Positions 1 to 5,260 are shown, counted from the stretch's first letter. The stretch: DNA of 5,260 nucleotides from Candidatus Melainabacteria bacterium (GCA_903970565.1 CAJCJE010000538.1:1-5260), one strand, 5' to 3'. Numbers and translations: made by a program. The notes: generated from the letters alone by a model not told the origin.

Positions 1-1009
1 CGACGGCCGAGGGCAGCAGCGAGTCCATCCGGTCCATCAGCCCGCCGTGACCGGGCAGCAGGCTGCCCATGTCCTTGATACCCAGATCGCGTTTGATCAG
101 CGATTCGACCAGGTCACCGCCGGTCGCGGTGGCCACCAGCGCGGCCCCGAAGGGCACTCCGAGATACCAGTGCCCGTGCAGCAGCAGATACACCGACAGC
201 GCGCCGCCGACGATCCCGGCCAGCAGCGATCCGCCCAGTCCCTCCCAGGACTTCTTCGGGCTGATCGACGGCGCCATCGGATGCTTGCCGAACAACACCC
301 CGGCCACGTAGCCGCCGGTGTCCGAACACACCACCACGATCAGGAAGCACAACACCCGAGCGGTGCCGTCGTGCGGTTCGACCAGCATCGCCGCGAACGA
401 GGCGAACACCGCGACATAGGTGAGGGTGAAGATCGAGGCGGTGACATCGCGCAGATAGTTCTCGCTGCCACCACGGAAACGCCAGACCAGACAGCCGAGC
501 ACGGTCAGCACGAACGCCACGAAGACGCCGTTCTGGTGCCACGGCCAGGACAGCCAGATCATCGCCTGGCCACCGACGAGCACCGGCACCAGGGCGACCT
601 CGATCCTGGCCGCCTTGCGCAGCGCACCGGCCAGTTCGATGGTCGACACCACGACCGCGACCGCGACGATGCCGATGAAGATCTGCCGCACGGTCAGCAG
701 CGACACCAGCACGACCGCGCCGAGCACCACCCCGACCACGATGGCGGCCCGCAGGTCCCGCCCGGCCTTGGACACCGTGCCGGCCTGCTGCCCGGTCGCC
801 GGCCGGCCCGAGGCCGCCGATTGCCCAGCGGCGGTCGAACCACCGGAGTCGGCCGACACCTCGGCAGCGGCCGGACCTCCCGGCGTGGCCGGTTCCTCCG
901 ACGTGGCCGGTTCTTCCGGTGCCGAGGAGACGGGCTCCTCGGCGGACGCCGAACCACCAGGGTCACGTCCGTCGGGAGCCGCGTTGCCCATCAGACTCTC
1001 AGTGCTCAC
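1..1009 (-). CDS. cdsA: Phosphatidate cytidylyltransferase (CDP-diacylglycerol synthase), 3' end cut by window edge
   Basis: This integral membrane enzyme makes CDP-diacylglycerol from CTP and phosphatidic acid, the precursor of phosphatidylinositol, phosphatidylglycerol and cardiolipin. 336 codons are visible. The first ~85 residues are a hydrophilic, low-complexity Ala/Pro/Glu/Ser region, including a 6-residue direct repeat (EEPATS, EEPATP). About eight hydrophobic segments follow, from residue ~88. The motif SDTGGY (229-234) and SPKKSWEG (250-257) are typical of the family. Residues ~303-329 match the CdsA signature: S-L-I-K-R, then K-D, then PGHGGLMDRMD. As that signature lies close to the C-terminus in this family, probably only a short tail is missing. 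I chose GTG 1009, the only upstream in-frame start after the frr stop, 35 bases beyond that stop. ATG 991 is a real alternative, with GAGAG four bases ahead of it. The identification is secure and the start is uncertain. It is last in the visible pyrH-frr-cdsA run. Confidence 0.95.
   Translation of the reverse strand, partial: MSTESLMGNAAPDGRDPGGSASAEEPVSSAPEEPATSEEPATPGGPAAAEVSADSGGSTAAGQSAASGRPATGQQAGTVSKAGRDLRAAIVVGVVLGAVVLVSLLTVRQIFIGIVAVAVVVSTIELAGALRKAARIEVALVPVLVGGQAMIWLSWPWHQNGVFVAFVLTVLGCLVWRFRGGSENYLRDVTASIFTLTYVAVFASFAAMLVEPHDGTARVLCFLIVVVCSDTGGYVAGVLFGKHPMAPSISPKKSWEGLGGSLLAGIVGGALSVYLLLHGHWYLGVPFGAALVATATGGDLVESLIKRDLGIKDMGSLLPGHGGLMDRMDSLLPSAV
884..919 (-). repeat. 18-bp tandem duplication in the cdsA N-terminal region
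   Basis: Two adjacent 18-bp copies, 884-901 and 902-919, differ at two positions. They encode EEPATS and EEPATP in the hydrophilic N-terminal extension of CdsA. The unit is a multiple of three, so the frame is kept. It looks like a slippage duplication in a low-constraint linker, with no sign of a separate function. Confidence 0.75.
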
Positions 1010-1044
1010 TGCTGCTCGCTGCTCGTCATGTCCGCGTGTACCGC

Positions 1045-1602
1045 TCAGACTTCGAGCAGTTCGGCTTCCTTGTGCTTCATCAGCTCGTCGACCTGCGCGA
1101 CATAGCGGTCGGTGACGTTCTGCAATTCCTTTTCCGCGCGCCCGACCTCGTCCTCGCCGGCCTCGCCGTCCTTCTGGATGCGGTCGAGTTCTTCCTTGGC
1201 CTTGCGTCGGACGTTGCGGATGGAGACCTTCGCGTCCTCGCCCTTGGTCTTGGCCAGCTTGACCATCTCGCGGCGGCGTTCCTCCGACAGCTGCGGGAAC
1301 AACACCCGGATGATCGCGCCGTCGTTGCTCGGGTTGACGCCGAGGTCGGAGTCGCGAATGGCCTTCTCGATGGCGTTGAGCTGGCTCGCGTCGAACGGCT
1401 TCACGATCGCCATCCTGGCTTCCGGGATGTTGATCGCGGCCATCTGGTTCAGCGGCGTCATCGAGCCGTAGTACTCGACGTGGATGCGGGAGAACATGGA
1501 CGGGGTCGCGCGTCCGGTACGCACCGCGCTGAGGTCGTCCTTGGCGACGGACACCGCTTTTTCCATCTTCTCCTCGGCGTCGAAGAGAGTCTCGTCGATC
1601 AC
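1045..1602 (-). CDS. frr: Ribosome recycling factor (RRF)
   Basis: RRF acts with EF-G to split the post-termination ribosome so that its subunits can be reused. The 185-residue product has the family's usual length. It shows the three-helix-bundle layout interrupted by the small beta domain. The N-terminal helix carries [11 protein letters not shown] (27-37), followed by VEYYG (42-46). NDGAIIRV lies at 93-100, and the helix III basic motif RNVRRKA at 129-135 contains Arg132, the position found essential in E. coli RRF. The C-terminus ([10 protein letters not shown]) is typical of actinobacterial RRF. The start is GTG at 1602, chosen because AGGAG (1612-1608) sits five bases upstream and the protein then begins MIDETL as in relatives. 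It lies 60 bases after pyrH and 35 bases before cdsA, with no terminator visible on either side, so it is very likely co-transcribed with both. Confidence 0.98.
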   Translation of the reverse strand: MIDETLFDAEEKMEKAVSVAKDDLSAVRTGRATPSMFSRIHVEYYGSMTPLNQMAAINIPEARMAIVKPFDASQLNAIEKAIRDSDLGVNPSNDGAIIRVLFPQLSEERRREMVKLAKTKGEDAKVSIRNVRRKAKEELDRIQKDGEAGEDEVGRAEKELQNVTDRYVAQVDELMKHKEAELLEV

Positions 1603-1607
1603 GGCTA

Positions 1608-1612
1608 CTCCT
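1608..1612 (-). promoter_or_regulatory. Ribosome binding site of frr
   Basis: AGGAG on the minus strand, five bases ahead of GTG 1602. It is the clearest Shine-Dalgarno in the window and decides the GTG start of frr. Confidence 0.8.
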
Positions 1613-1662
1613 AGGTGTGCGCTTACCGGGTGCGACTGCCGCCGGCCATGATCCCAGCAGTC

Positions 1663-2460
1663 CTACACGGTGCGTCGACTGCCAGGGGTTCCGACGAACG
1701 TACCGATCTTCTCACCACGCACCGCACGAGCGATGTTCCCCTCGGTGAGCAGATTGAACACGATCATGGGCATATTGTTGTCCATGCAGAGGCTGAACGC
1801 GGTGGCGTCCGCGACCTTCAGCCCACGTTCGAGTGCTTCGCGGTGGCTGATCTGGGTCAACAGCGTCGCGGTCGGGTCGGTCCTCGGGTCGGCGGTGTAG
1901 ACGCCCTCGACCGCCTTGCCCATCAGGACGACCTCGCAGTTGATCTCCAGCGCACGCTGGGCGGCCGGGGTGTCGGTGGAAAAGTAGGGCATCCCCATGC
2001 CGCCGCCGAAGATGACCACCCGGCCCTTTTCCAGGTGCCGCATGGCCCGACGCGGAATGTAGGGCTCGGCGACCTGGCCCATCGTGATCGCGGTCTGCAC
2101 CCGGGTGTCGATGTCGTGCTCGCGCTCCAGGAAGTCCTGTAGGGCAAGGCAGTTCATCACGGTGCCGAGCATTCCCATGTAGTCCGACCGGGACCGGTCC
2201 ATGCCGCGCTGCTCGAGTTCGGCGCCGCGGAAGAAGTTGCCGCCGCCGATCACCACCGCCATCTGCACGCCGCTGCGCACCACGTCGGCGACCTGGCGGG
2301 CCACGGTCTGCACCACATCGGGGTCGACGCCGACCGAACCACCGCCGAACATCTCGCCACCCAGCTTGAGCAGCACCCGGTGATAGCCGACGGCCGGCCG
2401 GCCGTCATGGTCGTTGTGCTGTACCGCCGCCGGTTTGGTCTGCTGTTCTGCTGTGGTCAC
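1663..2460 (-). CDS. pyrH: Uridylate kinase (UMP kinase)
   Basis: PyrH phosphorylates UMP to UDP with ATP in the cytoplasm, the committed step from UMP to UTP and CTP; the bacterial enzyme is an allosterically controlled hexamer of the amino acid kinase fold. The 265-residue product carries LLKLGGE (30-36, phosphate-binding lysine 32), GGGNFFRG (72-79), the UMP-contact helix DYMGMLGT (93-100), [13 protein letters not shown] (152-164) and [11 protein letters not shown] (186-196, nucleotide loop). [13 protein letters not shown] (216-228) follows. The frame is open up to ATG 2559, but the extra 33 residues are low-complexity and unlike the family. GTG 2460 is preferred because purine-rich GGGAGAGG lies just upstream and the length then resembles mycobacterial PyrH (about 260 residues). 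The ~24 residues before the fold look like a flexible actinobacterial extension. It follows tsf after a terminator-like stem and ~200 bases, so it probably heads its own operon with frr and cdsA. Confidence 0.97.
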   Translation of the reverse strand: MTTAEQQTKPAAVQHNDHDGRPAVGYHRVLLKLGGEMFGGGSVGVDPDVVQTVARQVADVVRSGVQMAVVIGGGNFFRGAELEQRGMDRSRSDYMGMLGTVMNCLALQDFLEREHDIDTRVQTAITMGQVAEPYIPRRAMRHLEKGRVVIFGGGMGMPYFSTDTPAAQRALEINCEVVLMGKAVEGVYTADPRTDPTATLLTQISHREALERGLKVADATAFSLCMDNNMPMIVFNLLTEGNIARAVRGEKIGTFVGTPGSRRTV

Positions 2461-2501
2461 GGCCTCTCCCTCACCAATCCCTGCGCCTGTACCGCCCGTC
2501 G

Positions 2502-2522
2502 CGGCGCCCACCTGGGGCGCCG
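2502..2522 (-). other. GC-rich hairpin in the pyrH leader
   Basis: An 8-bp perfect stem (2502-2509 with 2515-2522) closes a 5-base loop, 41 bases ahead of the pyrH GTG. All stem pairs are G-C. There is no following T tract. It could be a leader structure, but GC-rich DNA makes such hairpins often, so a regulatory role is only a guess. Confidence 0.4.
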
Positions 2523-2547
2523 GTCGACGCGGATATACCTCGGATCT

Positions 2548-2578
2548 CGTGTACCGCACAGCCGAGCCATGACCTCAA
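2548..2578 (-). promoter_or_regulatory. Possible pyrH promoter
   Basis: On the minus strand TTGAGG (2578-2573) and TACACG (2553-2548) are 19 bases apart, between the tsf terminator stem and pyrH. The spacing is long and the -10 match imperfect. TATATC (2537-2532) is another possible -10. The location, after a terminator and ahead of a new gene run, argues for a promoter here more strongly than the hexamers do. Confidence 0.3.
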
Positions 2579-2606
2579 CCCAGCAGAACCGCCCGAACAT
2601 GACGAA

Positions 2607-2649
2607 GCGGGGTCACCGCGGAGTTCGCGACTCCGCGGTATGACCCCGC
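2607..2649 (-). terminator. Strong stem-loop terminator after tsf
   Basis: The arms 2607-2624 and 2630-2649 pair over 18 bp, interrupted only by a 2-base bulge (2639-2640), with a 5-base loop (2625-2629). The structure starts 13 bases past the tsf stop. No T tract follows, as is common for GC-rich actinobacterial terminators. It probably ends the rpsB-tsf transcript, fully or in part, and separates it from pyrH. Confidence 0.75.
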
Positions 2650-2662
2650 CGTCAGTCATGAC

Positions 2663-3481
2663 TCAGGACTGCCCAACCTCGAATCGAGCGAACCGGGTGA
2701 CCGTCACGCCCGCCTCGTCGAGCAGGGCCTTCACGGTCTTCTTGGACTCCTGCACGGAGGACTGCTCCAGCAGGACGACATCCTTGAAGAAGCCGTTGAG
2801 CCGACCGTCGATGATCTTCGGCAGGGCCTGCTCCGGCTTGCCCTCCTCGCGCGCGGTCTCCTCGGCGATCCGGCGCTCGGAAGCGACCAGGTCGGCGGGC
2901 ACCTCGTCGCGGGTGACGAACTTCGGCTTCATCGCGGCGACCTGCATGGCGGCCGCGCGGGCGGCGTCGCTGTTGTCACCGGTGTACTCGACCAGCACGC
3001 CGACGGCCGGCGGCAGGTCGGAGGCGCGACGGTGCAGGTAGGTGCTGACCGTGCCGTCGAAGACCACGACGCGGCGCAGTTCCAGCTTCTCGCCGATCTT
3101 GGCCGAGAGCTCCTGCAACGAGGCGTCGACGGTCCTGCCGTCGGCGAGGGCGGCGGCCTTGAGGCCCTCGACGGTGTCCAGCTTGTCGTTCTTGGCCACC
3201 TTGACGATCTGCTCCGCGAGCGAGACGAAGTCAGCGCTCTTGGCCACGAAGTCGGTCTCGCAGTTCAGCTCGACCATGACGCCGTCCTCGGCGATGACCA
3301 AGCCGTTGGCGGTGGCCCGCTCGGCACGCTTGCCGACGTCCTTGGCACCCTTGATCCGCAGCTGCTCCACTGCCTTGTCAAGGTCGCCGTCGGTCTCCTC
3401 CAGCGCCCTCTTGCAGTCCATCATTCCGGAGCCGGTGATCTCGCGCAGCCGCTTCACGTCGGCCGCGGTGTAGTTCGCCAT
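2663..3481 (-). CDS. tsf: Translation elongation factor Ts (EF-Ts)
   Basis: EF-Ts releases GDP from EF-Tu so that it can bind GTP and aminoacyl-tRNA again. The 272-residue product matches the actinobacterial family length (M. tuberculosis about 271). The N-terminal UBA-like helical domain (about 1-55) holds [19 protein letters not shown] (9-27). The core domain has the signature [12 protein letters not shown] (71-82), with the Asp-Phe pair (77-78) that inserts beside the EF-Tu magnesium site. A second core repeat (about 140-225) and a short C-terminal module follow. ATG 3481 gives the canonical [10 protein letters not shown] start. Its best Shine-Dalgarno-like run, AGGA at 3499-3496, is unusually far away (14 bases); a weaker GGA lies at 3493-3491. 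The gene is 102 bases downstream of rpsB, with a perfect hairpin between them, and is followed by a strong terminator. S2 and EF-Ts are commonly co-transcribed in bacteria. Confidence 0.98.
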   Translation of the reverse strand: MANYTAADVKRLREITGSGMMDCKRALEETDGDLDKAVEQLRIKGAKDVGKRAERATANGLVIAEDGVMVELNCETDFVAKSADFVSLAEQIVKVAKNDKLDTVEGLKAAALADGRTVDASLQELSAKIGEKLELRRVVVFDGTVSTYLHRRASDLPPAVGVLVEYTGDNSDAARAAAMQVAAMKPKFVTRDEVPADLVASERRIAEETAREEGKPEQALPKIIDGRLNGFFKDVVLLEQSSVQESKKTVKALLDEAGVTVTRFARFEVGQS

Positions 3482-3538
3482 CGTGCGTTATCCGTTCCTT
3501 CCGCGGTGTACGCGCGGGTTGGTATGTCAGGTTGAGGC

Positions 3539-3574
3539 TGCTCCGGCAGGGTCCTTGAAGACCCTGCCGGAGCA
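3539..3574 (-). terminator. Perfect hairpin between rpsB and tsf (attenuator or partial terminator)
   Basis: Arms 3539-3553 and 3560-3574 are exact reverse complements (15 bp) around a 6-base loop. The structure starts 9 bases after the rpsB stop and ends 57 bases before the tsf ATG. No T tract follows. It may attenuate transcription, protect the 3' end of rpsB mRNA or mark a processing site. Because the next gene is the usual operon partner, full termination is less likely than partial read-through. Confidence 0.65.
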
Positions 3575-3583
3575 TCGGTTCGA

Positions 3584-4465
3584 TCAGGCCGAGGGCTCGA
3601 CGGCCGGCTCAGCCGGCTCAGCCGGCTCAGCCGCCACGGCGGCAGGCTCGGCAGCGACCGCGACCGGCGCGGCGTCACCGCTGGTGAGCTGCTCCAGCTC
3701 CCACTCGGCCAGCGGCTCGTCGGTGGCGATGCCCGGCTCCGGCTTGTCCTCGCCCTCCGGCGCGTCCCGACGGGAACCGGCACGCGACATCAGACCGGCG
3801 GCGGCGGCCTCGGCCACCACCTTGGTCAGCAGCGCGGCGGAACGGATCGCGTCGTCGTTGCCCGGAATCGGGAAGTCGACCTCGTCCGGGTCGCAGTTGG
3901 TGTCCAGGATCGCGACGACCGGGATGTTCAGCTTGCGCGCCTCGCCGACGGCGATGTGCTCCTTCTTGGTGTCCACGATCCACACCGCGCTGGGCACCTT
4001 CTGCATGTCGCGGATACCACCGAGGGTGCGCGCCAGCTTGTCCTTCTCGCGGGTGAGCATCAGGATCTCTTTTTTGGTCAGACCCTGGAAGCCACCGGTC
4101 TGCTCCATCGCCTCCAGCTCCTTGAGCCGCTGAAGGCGCTTGTGCACGGTGGAGAAGTTGGTCAGCATTCCGCCGAGCCAGCGCTGGTTGACGTAGGGCA
4201 TCCCCACGCGCAGCGCCTCACTGGCGATCGCTTCCTGCGCCTGCTTCTTGGTGCCGACGAACAGCACCGAGCCGCCGTGCGCGACCGTCTCCTTGACGAA
4301 CTCGTAGGCGCGGTCGATGTAGGACAGCGTCTGCTGCAAGTCGATGATGTAGATGCCGTTGCGCTCGGTGAAGATGTAGCGCTTCATCTTCGGGTTCCAG
4401 CGCCGGGTCTGATGCCCGAAGTGCACGCCGGAGTCGAGCAGTTGCTTCATGGTGACGACGGCCAT
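3584..4465 (-). CDS. rpsB: 30S ribosomal protein S2
   Basis: S2 is a late-assembling protein of the small ribosomal subunit, on the solvent side near S1 in species that have it. The 293-residue product opens with [19 protein letters not shown] (1-19) and [12 protein letters not shown] (21-32), then [12 protein letters not shown] (36-47), LFVGTKKQA (68-76), [12 protein letters not shown] (93-104), [13 protein letters not shown] (164-176) and ILDTNCDP (186-193). All are S2 hallmarks. The globular domain ends near residue 230. The rest is an acidic Ala/Glu/Pro tail, as in other actinobacterial S2 proteins (M. tuberculosis S2 is about 287 residues), ending in a short E-P-A repeat. The frame stays open to ATG 4666, but S2 proteins begin at MAVVTMKQ, and GAGGTG (4482-4477) lies 11 bases ahead of ATG 4465. 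It heads the rpsB-tsf unit behind a long structured leader. Confidence 0.98.
   Translation of the reverse strand: MAVVTMKQLLDSGVHFGHQTRRWNPKMKRYIFTERNGIYIIDLQQTLSYIDRAYEFVKETVAHGGSVLFVGTKKQAQEAIASEALRVGMPYVNQRWLGGMLTNFSTVHKRLQRLKELEAMEQTGGFQGLTKKEILMLTREKDKLARTLGGIRDMQKVPSAVWIVDTKKEHIAVGEARKLNIPVVAILDTNCDPDEVDFPIPGNDDAIRSAALLTKVVAEAAAAGLMSRAGSRRDAPEGEDKPEPGIATDEPLAEWELEQLTSGDAAPVAVAAEPAAVAAEPAEPAEPAVEPSA
3604..3630 (-). repeat. Three 9-bp tandem copies in the rpsB tail
   Basis: CCGGCTCAG occurs three times in a row (3604-3612, 3613-3621, 3622-3630) on the plus strand. It encodes a run of Glu-Pro-Ala tripeptides at the C-terminal end of S2. Because the unit is in frame, copy number can change without breaking the gene. 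It is probably a length-variable disordered tail. Confidence 0.85.
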
Positions 4466-4675
4466 AGCCGGTTTCGCACCTCGTCGATCGGGCCTACCGG
4501 CTCTGCCGGCACGCGGTTCGGTTGCCACGGAAGGTCGGTTGACCTGCCGTCCTGGTGTCGTACCGACGCCTCGACCCGACACTGTGTCCATCCACTGTCG
4601 GGACCGCGAGGCGACGTGCCCACCTGGGTGGGATCGCACTGACACGCGAAGTCGTCCCGTGCGCACACGGGTCGC
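4466..4675 (-). promoter_or_regulatory. Long structured 5' leader of rpsB
   Basis: If the -10 at 4682-4687 is right, about 210 bases precede ATG 4465. Three hairpins are visible. The first, 4656-4671, has a 6-bp stem and 4-base loop. The second, 4567-4613, has an outer 7-bp arm pair (4567-4573 with 4607-4613), a small internal loop, an inner 7-bp pair (4575-4581 with 4596-4602) and three more pairs. The third, 4527-4550, has 4+5 pairs around one mismatch and a 4-base loop. The leader encodes no convincing peptide. S2 represses its own operon through the mRNA leader in gamma-proteobacteria; whether this leader does the same is inference. Confidence 0.45.
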
Positions 4676-4681
4676 ACCAAC

Positions 4682-4712
4682 AGTGTAGCCGGTTTACCGG
4701 GAGATTCGTCAT
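4682..4712 (-). promoter_or_regulatory. Candidate rpsB promoter
   Basis: TACACT (4687-4682) matches the actinobacterial SigA -10 pattern TAnnnT. Upstream, TGACGA (4711-4706, spacer 18) or ATGACG (4712-4707, spacer 19) could act as a weak -35. The position, about 220 bases ahead of the rpsB start and just downstream of the DnaA-box pair in this direction, suits the main operon promoter. Start-site data would be needed to confirm it. Confidence 0.45.
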
Positions 4713-4735
4713 TCGGTGCCCGCCGTGGGCCGGAC

Positions 4736-4744
4736 TTATCCACA
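4736..4744 (+). promoter_or_regulatory. DnaA box 1 (TTATCCACA)
   Basis: This is a perfect match to the classic high-affinity bacterial DnaA box TTATCCACA. It is followed in the same orientation, after 10 bases, by a second perfect box. It lies about 50 bases upstream of the candidate rpsB -10. Binding here is predicted from the match only. Confidence 0.6.
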
Positions 4745-4754
4745 AGCCGGGTGG

Positions 4755-4763
4755 TTGTCCACA
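4755..4763 (+). promoter_or_regulatory. DnaA box 2 (TTGTCCACA)
   Basis: TTGTCCACA is the form favoured by DnaA of high-GC actinobacteria such as Streptomyces and mycobacteria. It is 19 bases from box 1, start to start, close to two helical turns, so both would face the same side of the DNA. The pairing makes each match more believable. Confidence 0.6.
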
Positions 4764-4814
4764 GCGAGGGCTTGTCGGGCCCCGGGACGTCGGCCGATTG
4801 GGCACCGTTGACCC

Positions 4815-5260
4815 ATGTGCCAGATACCGACCGCCTCCCCGCATCCACGACTGCTTCCGGACCCGTCCGTGCTCCGCTGGCCGACGGTCAACTCCAGCTG
4901 CGCCCACACCGATCCGCTGACAGCCATCACCATCCCGAGCCTATTCCGCCTGCCCGGCACGCCACCGCCGCTCACCCTGCGCCTGTTCGTCCAGCTGCTG
5001 CTCGCGCCGCACTCATACCGCCCACGAGGCCACCCGCTCCTGCCGTCGCCCCCGCCCCGGCGCCGATCACGCAGACCTGACCAACCGACCTACCGAGCCC
5101 CCCGGTCCTGGCTGTCCATACCCCGCCCGTCGGTGCGTATGCCGGCCATTCCTTGGCCATCAGCGCGCTTGCCGACCATTCGCCGGCTATCGGTGCCCTG
5201 GCTATCGGTGCACTGGCTATCGGTGCACTGGCTGGCCGTTCGCCGGCTGTCGGTGCACTG
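4815..5260 (+). CDS. Unidentified open frame running off the right edge (doubtful)
   Basis: I do not recognise this frame. From ATG 4815, six bases after an in-frame TGA, it stays open for 148 codons to the window edge. Over the first 60 codons, GC is about 85% at third and about 59% at second positions (counted by hand), the pattern of real genes in this kind of genome. The product begins MCQIPTASPHPRLLPDPSVL, is rich in Leu, Pro and Arg, and has one modest hydrophobic stretch (LRLFVQLLLAP). No Shine-Dalgarno is visible ahead of the ATG, and no domain or signal peptide is evident. From about 5111 the frame enters a 15-bp repeat whose variation fits another frame better. It is divergent from rpsB. 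In M. tuberculosis an unrelated gene lies divergently here too (Rv2891), but I see no resemblance I could defend. Chance openness in GC-rich DNA is a fair alternative. Confidence 0.25.
   Translation, partial: MCQIPTASPHPRLLPDPSVLRWPTVNSSCAHTDPLTAITIPSLFRLPGTPPPLTLRLFVQLLLAPHSYRPRGHPLLPSPPPRRRSRRPDQPTYRAPRSWLSIPRPSVRMPAIPWPSARLPTIRRLSVPWLSVHWLSVHWLAVRRLSVH
5111..5260 (+). repeat. 15-bp periodic tandem repeat (30-bp higher-order unit), continuing past the edge
   Basis: Ten consecutive 15-bp blocks can be laid out from 5111 to 5260. The clearest are 5186-5200, 5201-5215, 5216-5230 and 5246-5260, variants of GCTATCGGTGCACTG; 5201-5215 and 5216-5230 are identical. The blocks at 5141-5155, 5171-5185 and 5231-5245 form a second type, near GCCGACCATTCGCCG. 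The two types mostly alternate, giving a 30-bp unit. The earliest blocks (5111-5140) are the most diverged. Read in the frame of 5111, the types give A-x-H/R-S-P and A-I/V-G-A-L, and most differences between copies of the second type are silent or conservative. That suggests, without proving, a coding repeat. The array reaches the last base of the window. Confidence 0.8.

Noticed and set aside
47..1115. Long plus-strand frames across 47-1105 and 615-1115
   Set aside because: They are antisense to cdsA, whose minus-strand product carries the full family signature. His/Arg/Asp-rich low-complexity products are typical of antisense frames in GC-rich genes.
919..1614. 231-codon plus-strand frame opposite frr
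   Set aside because: It mirrors the RRF reading frame on the other strand. RRF has all conserved motifs and a clear ribosome binding site.
1615..2142. Plus-strand frame opposite pyrH
   Set aside because: Antisense shadow of the UMP kinase gene, which is complete and conserved.
2461..2559. N-terminal extension of PyrH to ATG 2559
   Set aside because: The extension is low-complexity and overlaps a candidate promoter and leader hairpin. GTG 2460 has a purine-rich site just upstream and gives a normal length.
3032..4642. Plus-strand frames opposite tsf and rpsB (for example 3032-3535, 3483-4133, 3956-4642)
   Set aside because: All overlap well-conserved minus-strand genes and show no recognisable domain.
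4466..4666. N-terminal extension of S2 to ATG 4666
   Set aside because: The added 67 residues do not resemble any S2 protein. The canonical start MAVVTMKQ is at 4465 with GAGGTG upstream, and the region holds leader hairpins instead.
4736..4763. Replication origin (oriC)
   Set aside because: Only two DnaA boxes, no AT-rich unwinding region and no dnaA, dnaN or rpmH nearby. A regulatory or titration site fits better.
4972..5259. Minus-strand frames over the repeat (an SAPIA-type and a QCTDS-type reading)
   Set aside because: Both are open to the right edge, but differences between repeat copies change amino acids in these frames (C/G/R in the QCTDS reading), and the SAPIA reading has many A or T third positions. 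No homology was recognised.
5111..5260. CRISPR array
   Set aside because: The 15-bp blocks are contiguous, with no unique spacers of uniform length and no palindromic repeat; this is a tandem repeat.

Overview
This window comes from a high-GC actinobacterium. Protein sequence style and gene order fit the Mycobacteriales, and a Nocardia- or Rhodococcus-like organism is my best guess; this rests on reading alone, not a search. All five recognisable genes lie on the minus strand, so transcription runs right to left: rpsB (ribosomal protein S2), tsf (elongation factor Ts), pyrH (UMP kinase), frr (ribosome recycling factor) and cdsA (phosphatidate cytidylyltransferase, cut by the left edge). It is the classic bacterial translation, nucleotide and phospholipid housekeeping cluster, and every gene looks intact.

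Layout, in transcription order. About 4466-4815 is the rpsB control region. It holds a candidate promoter (-10 TACACT at 4682-4687), a leader of roughly 200 bases with several hairpins, and, upstream of the promoter, two perfect DnaA-box 9-mers in tandem. rpsB (4465-3584) and tsf (3481-2663) follow, with a perfect 15-bp hairpin between them. A strong stem-loop just after tsf (2607-2649) probably ends that operon. After about 200 bases holding a second possible promoter and a leader hairpin, pyrH (2460-1663), frr (1602-1045) and cdsA (1009 to the edge) form a second transcription unit with short gaps.

The right end, about 4764-5260, has no gene I can identify. A plus-strand frame from 4815 stays open to the edge with coding-like codon-position bias. 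From about 5111 to the edge the DNA is built on a 15-bp period (30-bp higher-order unit). Its copy-to-copy differences best fit a different plus-strand frame, one that encodes an Ala-rich decapeptide repeat. These signals conflict and are left open.

Together the genes supply a small-subunit protein, the EF-Tu nucleotide exchange factor, the post-termination recycling factor, UMP-to-UDP phosphorylation (feeding RNA, DNA and CTP synthesis) and CDP-diacylglycerol synthesis, which consumes CTP. The core is ordinary. The least expected signals are the paired DnaA boxes beside a ribosomal-protein promoter and the periodic repeat at the right edge.
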